From: an uncultured Chloroflexota bacterium
Lineage (GTDB): Bacteria > Chloroflexota > Dehalococcoidia > CAUJGQ01
Reading direction: 5' to 3'
DNA: 43,105 bases
NCBI GenBank assembly: GCA_937879875.1
Contig: CALFMN010000084.1
Coordinates: 1-43,105, forward strand
This document shows positions 1-6,086 of the stretch, piece by piece. The translations under genes were made by a program, and so were the position numbers. Below the pieces are notes generated by a model. That model was not told the origin of the DNA. It was given only the letters and a program-made list of their open reading frames with translations, and searched no databases. Within the stretch, counting starts at the first letter, position 1, and every line of letters begins with the position of its first letter.

Positions 1-129
1 GACGCCCGTCGCCTGGCCGCGTGAATGCGTGGCGAACTTTTGGCACCTTACTTAGTGAGTCACGCGGCAAAAGGCTGGTGACAGATGCCCGGTGATGAGA
101 TGCTCGCCGCGCAGTGGAGGAGCGGGGCC

Positions 130-746
130 ATGGCGCGGGCACCGAAGGAGTCGCTCCGTGCGGTCACGGCGGCGGAGCGGGAAGGGCTGCAGCGCCTGCA
201 TGCGGCCGGCAGCGAACGCGTCGATCACGTGCGGCGGGCGACAGCGCTGCTCGCGGTGGCACAGGGACACAGTTTCGCCCATGCCGCCCGGCAGGCGGGC
301 TTCCACAGTGCCAGTACGGTCACGGGCCTGGTGCTGCGCTTCAACGCGCAGGGACTCGAAGCGCTGCACAGCGGTGCCGGTCGCGGACGCAAGCCCGTGT
401 ATGACGCTGCGGCGCGGGCCCGGATCGTGGCCACGGCCCCGCGCCCGCCCGACCGCACGCGGGACGGCACAACGCAAACGGCAGCGCGGCGGCGTCACGG
501 CGACCGATCCGCGCACCGCGGAAAAAAGGGGCTGATCGCGTTGGCCTGGCGGCTGGGCGAAGCGGCCGGCGTGCCGGTGTGGTGCCAGGCTGAGGCGGGG
601 CCCTAGCAAGCCGTCCCGCCGCCGGGCGCGGCCTGGCAGCCCGGCGCGAAGCCCGCCCGGCGGCCGCATGCGTCCATCCGCGGCGGCACGGCGAAGTTGC
701 TGACGCTGTTCCCTCCGGCGACGGGCACGGTCCGTGCCAAGGGCGT
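130..746 (+). pseudogene. Degenerate IS630-family transposase
   Basis: Remnant of an IS630-type DDE transposase. The ATG at 130 follows a good ribosome site (GGAGGAG). The first ~105 codons read as the typical helix-turn-helix region (RRATALLAVAQG, then GRGRKP and RPPDR). The middle, which normally carries the first catalytic Asp, is missing. The frame then changes near a run of A and G at about 520-530, and the second half resumes as LIALAWRLGEA...PVWCQAEAGP. A TAG follows where the family has a Tyr (QDEAGPY), and beyond it the same frame still reads the family's WQPG and GTAKLLTLF motifs. Homology stops near 746, where serine-recombinase sequence begins. Internal deletion, frameshift, nonsense codon and 3' truncation together make it non-functional. 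I saw no clear terminal inverted repeats. Confidence 0.85.
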
Positions 747-1175
747 GAGGATCTCCGGGCAGTTGAGCGTATGCTGGCCGAGGTAACCAAGAAGCAGACC
801 AATCTGGCACATGCCATTGCCAATCTTGATGACGCAGAGGCAATGGAGCCGCTGACGAGAGAACTCTCAATCTTGAGTGAGCAGAAGCGCCGCCTGCTCT
901 CCGAACGCGACGCAGTGCTCGCACGCGCCGGGGAGTGGAAGCGTGCTGAAGACCGGCTGCATGATGTCGAGGCATGGATCGGAAAGCTTTCGACGTTAGT
1001 TGACGATCTCGATTGTGGCAGAAGGCGGCAGGCACTCGATGCTTTGGGGATCGCGGTCCGAGTGTTCGGGATTGAAGAGTCCCCCCGCTTCGTGATCACC
1101 GCGGCATTGCCGTTTCCGGCTGCGCCGCCGACTGCCGCTCCGGATGCAATTGTCTTCCCATCCAGTCGAGGATGA
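744..1175 (+). pseudogene. Serine recombinase C-terminal fragment
   Basis: Open frame of about 144 codons reading REDLRAVERMLAEVTKKQ onward. It is a charged coiled-coil stretch followed by LDALGIAVRVFGIEE and RFVITAALPF. This matches the end of large serine recombinases (resolvase/invertase superfamily): the coiled coil and the closing short beta segment. The catalytic resolvase domain and the zinc-ribbon domain are absent, because the upstream part is replaced by IS630 sequence at about 744. Past residue ~125 the frame runs into sequence that is, on the other strand, the displaced 3' end of an S9 peptidase gene. The fragment cannot recombine DNA, but it suggests that a recombinase-bearing element once sat beside this integration site. 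Confidence 0.7.
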
Positions 1176-1215
1176 AGCCGAAGCGGTCGCGGCGATGGCG
1201 CCGCCGGCCGGCGCG
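1096..1215 (-). pseudogene. Displaced 3' end of an S9 peptidase gene
   Basis: On the minus strand this stretch encodes RRHRRDRFGFILDWM, then a Pro/Ala/Gln-rich tail and a TGA at 1096. The intact S9 peptidase at 6087-8111 ends with the same block (RHRRDRFGFILDWM) and a similar tail. Similarity stops abruptly at 1215/6206. The tail region (about 1118-1158) is only around 60% identical to the intact gene, while 1159-1215 is nearly identical. There is no start codon or upstream coding sequence, so this is a leftover C-terminus of about 40 codons. Confidence 0.8.
1159..1215 (+). repeat. 57-bp direct repeat, left copy (att-like)
   Basis: Matches 6150-6206 in the same orientation with two mismatches (positions 1195 and 1202); the first 36 bases are identical. 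The repeat is the end of an S9 peptidase coding region. To its right (island side) similarity stops at once. This is the pattern expected of attL after integration into the 3' end of a gene. Confidence 0.8.
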
Positions 1216-1249
1216 TGCTGTCGGACACACCCGACAGAATGCGACGCGA

Positions 1250-1522
1250 CTACGGGCAGGTGAGCGTCCGGTTCCAGGAGGGCAGCCAGTTGTTGGCGAG
1301 CCACTCGACCAGGTCGCGCGTACCGTAGTACTTGATGGTGCCGAACTCCTCGAATGCGAGGGCGGCTTTGTCCACCTTGAGGCCGGCGTTCCGCGCGTAG
1401 CGGGTAAGCTGTGCAAGGAGCTGGTTCCGCGCGCTATCCGTCTTCGAGGTTGCATCGGCCGCAACGACGAGACAGTCGATGCCCTCAACATTCAGATGGG
1501 CGATGTCAAACGTCTGCGACAT
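1250..1522 (-). CDS. Hypothetical 90-aa protein, third gene of island operon
   Basis: I do not recognise this family. The 90-aa product begins MSQTFDIAHLNVEGIDC and ends with an aromatic-rich C-terminus (DLVEWLANNWLPSW). It has no predicted membrane segment or obvious catalytic motif; the start (hydrophobic strands, then Ala/Arg/Gln-rich helix) suggests a small alpha/beta cytosolic protein. The ATG at 1522 has a strong ribosome site (CGGAGG, 7 nt upstream), the main reason to accept it. It lies 33 bp downstream of the 58-aa microprotein and reads in the same direction, so it is probably the last gene of an operon starting at 2033. Its 3' end is near the island boundary. Confidence 0.65.
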   Translation of the reverse strand: MSQTFDIAHLNVEGIDCLVVAADATSKTDSARNQLLAQLTRYARNAGLKVDKAALAFEEFGTIKYYGTRDLVEWLANNWLPSWNRTLTCP

Positions 1523-1555
1523 TTCGAGTCCTCCGGAGTTGCTGAAGCTGCTTGC

Positions 1556-1732
1556 TTACCGTTTCCTCGTGAGCGTGCTCCAAAGCGCAGCGCTCAACAC
1601 GGTGCTCATGATGCCGGCGAAGGCGATGTAACCGGGGTAGTGCTTGGTTGCCCGATGCACCAGCTTACTTACCGCGTCGCTGAAGACGGCGCTGGCGCCC
1701 AGTTCCGCAAGACACTCGGGACACAAGAACAT
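1556..1732 (-). CDS. 58-aa microprotein with CxxC and one membrane helix
   Basis: Small gene of 58 codons plus TAA. The N-terminus reads MFLCPECLAEL, a CPEC zinc-knuckle-like half site. The C-terminal half has a hydrophobic stretch (YIAFAGIMSTVLSAALW) long enough to span a membrane, ending in a basic tail (LTRKR). The start is supported by an excellent ribosome site, GGAGG, placed so that it overlaps the TAA of the upstream DUF3892 gene; the gap between the genes is only 4 bp, so translation is probably coupled. I know of no named family. A two-Cys ribbon at the end of a single-pass membrane protein could form a zinc site by dimerising, but that is speculation. Confidence 0.7.
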   Translation of the reverse strand: MFLCPECLAELGASAVFSDAVSKLVHRATKHYPGYIAFAGIMSTVLSAALWSTLTRKR

Positions 1733-1736
1733 TTCC

Positions 1737-2033
1737 TTACCTCCAGCTGCAGGCCCGCAGGTTGTCGAGGTTGTCGACGGTGGTGTCGTCAGGGTGGGTC
1801 CGGATGAAATTGCGACCGCACTGGCTGCAGGAGTATTTGCTCACGCGGGCGGTCCGGTTGCCCGCCTGCGTGTAGTACGCCTCGCCGATGCCCAGGGCGC
1901 GGAGTACCTGGTCGACGGTTTGCCGGTTAGTTGCGTGGTTCGATTGTTCGTCGATGCCGACGGCCACGACGTGCTCGGCCCTGCCTGACGAGCACGATTC
2001 CATGTCGACGCAGACAATGCGATGAGCAGCCAT
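1737..2033 (-). CDS. DUF3892 domain protein
   Basis: 98-aa protein resembling the DUF3892 family: N-terminal MAAHRIVCVD, a helix after TVDQVLRALGIGEAYYT, and the closing NLDNLRACSW. This is the family's usual layout: a short beta strand, a helix around a tyrosine pair, and a C-terminal cysteine region. Here CSQCGRNFIR adds a possible zinc-binding CxxC. The function of the family is unknown. The ATG at 2033 is preceded by GGGAGGA at good spacing. It is the first gene of a minus-strand operon with the 58-aa and 90-aa genes, transcribed away from the XRE regulator across a 123-bp region with palindromes, so it may be repressed by that regulator. Confidence 0.75.
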   Translation of the reverse strand: MAAHRIVCVDMESCSSGRAEHVVAVGIDEQSNHATNRQTVDQVLRALGIGEAYYTQAGNRTARVSKYSCSQCGRNFIRTHPDDTTVDNLDNLRACSWR

Positions 2034-2048
2034 TGATTCGTCCTCCCT

Positions 2049-2143
2049 GTCGGTATACCGACTCGCAAGTGTTTGCTAGAGTGTACACTGCCCCACGTCG
2101 GTTGTGTCAACTGCGCCGACAGTATTCTGTTTACTTCACCGAC
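2049..2143. promoter_or_regulatory. Divergent control region with palindromic operator candidates
   Basis: The 123 bp between the divergent DUF3892 and XRE genes contains a perfect 14-bp palindrome GTCGGTATACCGAC (2049-2062) and a perfect 10-bp palindrome AGTGTACACT (2080-2089). The pentamer GTCGG/CCGAC recurs at 2097-2101, 2116-2120 and 2139-2143. TTGTGT (2102-2107) and TATTCT (2123-2128) could be a weak promoter for the XRE gene. Repeated half-sites over both promoters suggest binding by the adjacent XRE protein; this is inferred. Confidence 0.5.
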
Positions 2144-2156
2144 AACACGGGGTACG

Positions 2157-2591
2157 ATGGCACCCGCGAACACCCGCTTGGGAGATGACGGCTTGGCCCT
2201 GGCAGACCAGATTCGGCGTCGGCGGCAAGAGCAAGGTTTGAGCCTCGCAGAGCTCGCGCGGCGGGCTGAAGTGTCGCGAGCCTATTTGCATCAGCTCGAA
2301 AACGGAACGGCTGAGAGCAATCCGAGTGCGAAAATGCTGTATCGCATTGCCTTTGCGCTGGGAACCTCGGTTGGCGAGCTGATGGAAAAGCAGCTCGCCA
2401 GCAGCGGCGAGGAGCTGACCGATGTCCCGGATGCGCTGCGGGAATTCGCACTCGCTGAAGGACTTGGCGACGATGAGGTGAGGATGCTCGCCAGCATCAA
2501 GTACAAGGGGCGTCGTCCCGCCACGGTCGACGACTGGCGGTTTTTATACGCGTCCATCCAGCGCAGTGTTTTGCCCGCCGAGGAACGCTAG
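2157..2591 (+). CDS. XRE-family transcriptional regulator
   Basis: 144-aa protein with a Cro/cI-type helix-turn-helix near residues 14-70 (IRRRRQEQGLSLAELARRA, then VSRAYLHQLENG). The C-terminal part (ALREFALAEGLGDDEVRML, then a WRFLY-containing helix) is common in regulators paired with M78 proteases. ATG 2157 is chosen because the upstream open frame (from 2073) runs through the palindromic promoter region; the ribosome site is weak. The stop codon TAG overlaps the GTG start of the next gene by one base, so the two are co-translated. It probably represses its own operon and perhaps the divergent DUF3892 operon; the ImmA/IrrE partner could inactivate it, as in the ICEBs1 ImmR/ImmA pair. Confidence 0.88.
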   Translation: MAPANTRLGDDGLALADQIRRRRQEQGLSLAELARRAEVSRAYLHQLENGTAESNPSAKMLYRIAFALGTSVGELMEKQLASSGEELTDVPDALREFALAEGLGDDEVRMLASIKYKGRRPATVDDWRFLYASIQRSVLPAEER

Positions 2592-3559
2592 TGTCTAGAC
2601 GTTCCTGGCGCAGCACGTCTGCTCGGCTTCTCACAGAGCGTTTCCGCGTCTCGGATGCGGGAGACGCAATGGTGCAAGCGGCACGTGGACTCCTGAGAGA
2701 GGCGGAGATCGAGACCGCGCCGGTGGACCTGCCACTGGTCGCCTCCTATCAGGGGGTGAGAGCAGTCGAGACCGTGGAGATGAACCACGCAGGCCGGCTT
2801 GTCCCCAAGGGCGCCGGCTTCGTTGCCCAGGTGAACGCCGCGCACCCCCGTGGTAAGCACAACTTCACCCTCGGTCATGAAGTCGGGCACGCCCTCTTAC
2901 TGCAGCACGCACACGAGCGTCGGCTCGTTGAAGACATCACGACGGGTACGTTTGACGGGAGCGAGGAAGAATATCTTTGCGATCTCGCGGCCGCCGAGCT
3001 CCTCATGCCAATGCACCTCCTTCGGCCAATGGCTGCGGAGCTGGGGTGTTCCCTCACCACGGTCGTTGAGCTCTCCGGACGGTTTCACGCATCACGAGAG
3101 GCGACGGCCCGGCGCCTTGTAGACGCGAACCTCTGGCCATGTGCACTAGCTCTGTGGAACTGGAGTTATAAGCCAGCGCAGGCGCGGATGGTTGGCGCTC
3201 TTAGGCTTCCCGGGTTCGAGGAGCTGGGGCCTGAGCGGAAGCTTCGCCTGCAGTACGCCGTCGCGAATCCAGACTTCGGCCAGTACCTGCATCGGTACCT
3301 GGCGGTTGAGCCAGACGGACACCTCATGCGCTGCTTCTCCGAAGGGGTCAGCGTGCAAGGTACAGAGAAGCTGAAGTTCGACAAAGGATATCGGAGCTTC
3401 TTCGTGACGGCCGTTCGTCGTGAATACATAGTCGGGAGCGAACTCGTTCGCGACGTGCTCTCCCTGCTCCTCACCGAGGAGACTCCGAGCGAGCTCTGCT
3501 TCCAGCCAGACTTAGAGCCCATCCCAGTAGGTCCGTTCAGCCGCCAAACTCACGCCTGA
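2591..3559 (+). CDS. ImmA/IrrE family metallo-endopeptidase (M78)
   Basis: 322-aa protein with the zinc-protease motif HEVGH at residues 96-100 and the third-ligand region AAELLMP (Glu at about 136), the typical M78/DUF955 arrangement. The remaining ~180 residues form an uncharacterised C-terminal domain. The start is GTG 2591, overlapping the XRE stop codon by one base; GTG is chosen because no ATG fits. In ICEBs1 (ImmA) and Deinococcus (IrrE/PprI) such proteases cleave their partner repressor after DNA damage or another signal, so this pair probably forms a derepression switch. The pairing is also a common toxin-antitoxin-like accessory layout. Residues for zinc binding and catalysis are intact. 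What it controls besides its own operon is not visible. Confidence 0.88.
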   Translation: MSRRSWRSTSARLLTERFRVSDAGDAMVQAARGLLREAEIETAPVDLPLVASYQGVRAVETVEMNHAGRLVPKGAGFVAQVNAAHPRGKHNFTLGHEVGHALLLQHAHERRLVEDITTGTFDGSEEEYLCDLAAAELLMPMHLLRPMAAELGCSLTTVVELSGRFHASREATARRLVDANLWPCALALWNWSYKPAQARMVGALRLPGFEELGPERKLRLQYAVANPDFGQYLHRYLAVEPDGHLMRCFSEGVSVQGTEKLKFDKGYRSFFVTAVRREYIVGSELVRDVLSLLLTEETPSELCFQPDLEPIPVGPFSRQTHA

Positions 3560-3630
3560 TTTGGTCGGCGCGAACGCCTATCGGGATAGGCTCTTAGGGT
3601 TTGGTTCCGGCGAGTGGTCCGAGTAACTGA

Positions 3631-4800
3631 GTGGATGACGGAATGGGAACGGCCTCGAAGCGTCCTGAGCCCTATGATGAACGCATGCCATATCCTGCCA
3701 GCCAGCCCGTGGCCCCCACCGACAGCGGCGAGGCGCTTGTTCAGCTCAACGCGGTAGATAGGACCGGAGAGGGTCAAGCAGTTCGTATTCTGACAATGGA
3801 TGCGCTGAGTGGGCTGCGCGCCATTGCCGATAAGACCGTGCAGGTGTGCTTGACCTCACCGCCCTTTTATCTGCTGCGTCGGTACGGCACGTCGAGCGTG
3901 TGGCCGGATGGGTGGCACGGCGAACTCGGCCACGAGCCGCATCCAAATGAGTTTGTGCGGCATCTGCTGTTTGTGTTCGATGAGGCGTGGCGTGTCCTGC
4001 GCGATGACGGCTGTCTCTGGGTCAACCTAGGGGACACCTTCAACAACAAGCAGGGGAAGAAGGGCACCACCAACGCGCCGGACGGGAGCAAGGGCCGCTT
4101 CGCCGCAGGCGGCCGTGGCTATGCCGACTCCCTTCGCCAGCAGCCCGAGTTCTTCAAACACTACATCCCGGGGGTTCCCCACAAGTCGGAGCTGGGCGTG
4201 CCGTTCCGATTCCACCTGGCGATGACCGATCCGGAGTTCCGGCGATTCGTTGGCGCCGCGAACGGCCCGCAGTGGGTCTGCCGGCGAACGGTCATTTGGG
4301 CCAAGTCGTCGGTGCGCATCGACGAGCAGGTGGCCGAGGGCAACGCCATGCCCGAGCCGACGCTCGATAGGCCGTCCCGCAACTATGAGTTCCTTTTCCT
4401 ATTCACGAAGCAGCCCGATTACTACTTCGACCGGACGGCAATCGATGTGCCTTCCCGCTCAAGCAGGCAGCGAGGCACCAAGGCAAACGCGGGCTCAGTG
4501 TGGCAGACCACTCAGTTCGTTGCACCCGATACAGAGGGAGATGTAGAGGGATTGTGGCGGGTCAATTCCGAGGCGTCTCCCTACCGACACGTCGCCATGT
4601 GGCCCCGGGCGCTCGTCCGGCAGATGCTCTTGCCGACGACACGGGAAGGGGACACGGTTCTCGACCCGTTTGCGGGCAGTGGCACCACCGGCGAAGTGGC
4701 GGTGAAGATGGGCCGCCGCGCCATCCTCATCGAGTCATCGCAGACCTGTATTGAGGCGCTGCGGGACCGCGTCGGCCGCTTAACAGCCCCGCTGCTCTAA
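3631..4800 (+). CDS. Type II DNA methyltransferase, beta class (probable m4C)
   Basis: 389-aa S-adenosylmethionine-dependent DNA methyltransferase. Motif IV appears first (TSPPF, residues 75-79), and motif I comes near the C-terminus (DPFAGSGTT, about 345-353), the beta-class order. SPPF/Y is usual for N4-cytosine enzymes, whereas DPPY would indicate N6-adenine. The central 200 residues between the two motifs should hold the target recognition region. ATG 3631 gives the full frame; ATG 3643 or 3685 are alternatives. It converges with the restriction endonuclease gene (6 bp between stop codons), so the two form a restriction-modification pair, and it presumably protects the site cut by that enzyme. 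The nuclease carries a CCGG-recognition signature, so methylation of a cytosine within CCGG is my prediction. Confidence 0.88.
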   Translation: MDDGMGTASKRPEPYDERMPYPASQPVAPTDSGEALVQLNAVDRTGEGQAVRILTMDALSGLRAIADKTVQVCLTSPPFYLLRRYGTSSVWPDGWHGELGHEPHPNEFVRHLLFVFDEAWRVLRDDGCLWVNLGDTFNNKQGKKGTTNAPDGSKGRFAAGGRGYADSLRQQPEFFKHYIPGVPHKSELGVPFRFHLAMTDPEFRRFVGAANGPQWVCRRTVIWAKSSVRIDEQVAEGNAMPEPTLDRPSRNYEFLFLFTKQPDYYFDRTAIDVPSRSSRQRGTKANAGSVWQTTQFVAPDTEGDVEGLWRVNSEASPYRHVAMWPRALVRQMLLPTTREGDTVLDPFAGSGTTGEVAVKMGRRAILIESSQTCIEALRDRVGRLTAPLL

Positions 4801-4806
4801 GCAGCG

Positions 4807-5919
4807 CTACCGTCGCCGACTCCGGCCGGAGGGCGGTGAGCCAGTTGCCGGCCCGCTGCCATATGAGGCAGCCATGTGCGTGAGGAAGTCTTCAAGCGAG
4901 GCGATTTTGCCCGCTTGTATCCAGCCACCAACTGGCCCTATCTGATTACCTTGGGTCTCGCGCAGCAAGTCGGCGTTGACGTGGTAAATCGTGTGGAACA
5001 AATAGCCGCCGACGTTGCCGGGCTGAGCCCGCGCTACGTTGTCCAGGCGCGCGACATCAAATTCGTTGGTGAGCAGGAAGAAGTCGATGTCCTGCGTCTG
5101 TAGCTTCATCCTGCTGTAGGCGCTGTACTCACGCGTGAACTGCGTCTCGCGGTCCTGCCGCATGCTCCACTTCGCCGTGACGATGGCGCACGTGTGCGCC
5201 TCATCGATGATGGCGATATCCGGTTTCGGAAGCCGCTCCGTGCGACCACGGAGGCCAGGCACGGGTGCCGCCTTGCGAAAGCCCGGCAGGTCGGCCACGT
5301 TCGTACGAATGCGAATGCGGGTTGCCGGAACGTTGGCGACACGCTGAAGGAGGGTGGTAAGCAGGTCTTCGAACCCCTCACCCAGGACGTTCTGGCGCTT
5401 GTTGCCGAGCGTGAAGAACGTCCTGGCACGCTGGTCAATCTCGCGGCCGAGCGCCGCGGCCTGGTCAGGCGTGAGGCCGGCATCCTGCAGGAGCGCAGTG
5501 ATATCGGCGAGGAACGCGGACTCGTCGAGGTCGACGCCGGCTGCTTCGGTTTCTTCCTGCTCAGCGAGGTCAGCAGCGGTAGCTGCTCCTGCCTCAGGTG
5601 AGGCGTTCTCGCGCTCAAGCAGCTCGCGGATACAGCCGCGGAAGAGGTAGTCGACGTGGTCGCCGAGCTTAGCGCGGCTCACACCGAAGTGCTGGCAGAG
5701 AAGGTCCGTGAAGCGGACTGCGCGGGCGTAGAAGTTGCCACCCCGCTGCATGTGATTCGCGTCATAGATGTGTGCGAGCTGCGTGCGCTCGTCCATCCAG
5801 AGCAGGGTGTGGTAGACATGCTCCCAGGCGTTGGGCGCCGTGATAGTGCCCGCAGTCTGTAAGTACTCGTCGAGCACGCGCTGCCGCGTACGCTGGCCGA
5901 AAGCGGGTTCAATAGCCAC
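4807..5919 (-). CDS. Type II restriction endonuclease, CCGG-family signature
   Basis: 370-aa probable type II restriction enzyme. Near residues 233-257 it reads PKPDIAIIDE, then IVTAKWSMRQDR. Asp234 and Lys250 fit a PD...(S/T)xK active site, in which the acidic residue before Lys is replaced by Thr and a Glu on another helix (for example in GEGFEDLL, ~181-187) takes over. From Lys250, Arg254, Asp256 and Arg257 fall at +4, +6 and +7. That is the spacing of the Lys/Arg/Asp/Arg set with which NgoMIV-type enzymes (Cfr10I, Bse634I, BsaWI relatives) cut and read CCGG. The N-terminal 180 residues are helical and Glu-rich around 110-130. The start is GTG 5919, with a modest ribosome site (GCAGG). It is convergent with the methyltransferase gene. 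Assignment as a nuclease is firm; the CCGG core is inference. Confidence 0.82.
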   Translation of the reverse strand: MAIEPAFGQRTRQRVLDEYLQTAGTITAPNAWEHVYHTLLWMDERTQLAHIYDANHMQRGGNFYARAVRFTDLLCQHFGVSRAKLGDHVDYLFRGCIRELLERENASPEAGAATAADLAEQEETEAAGVDLDESAFLADITALLQDAGLTPDQAAALGREIDQRARTFFTLGNKRQNVLGEGFEDLLTTLLQRVANVPATRIRIRTNVADLPGFRKAAPVPGLRGRTERLPKPDIAIIDEAHTCAIVTAKWSMRQDRETQFTREYSAYSRMKLQTQDIDFFLLTNEFDVARLDNVARAQPGNVGGYLFHTIYHVNADLLRETQGNQIGPVGGWIQAGKIASLEDFLTHMAASYGSGPATGSPPSGRSRRR

Positions 5920-6086
5920 GGCAAGACCTGCGTTGAACGATGTCCTCTATCCTGCGCACAGTTTTGGCTACACCGCCAGTCAGGACACCTCCTTACTGGT
6001 CCGGCAGTCGCGGGGTACGGTCGCCCCGCTTCTCTGTTGACGCTCGGTTCAGGAAAGCATTGGATCTCCGGCCAGCCGCACGTCGC

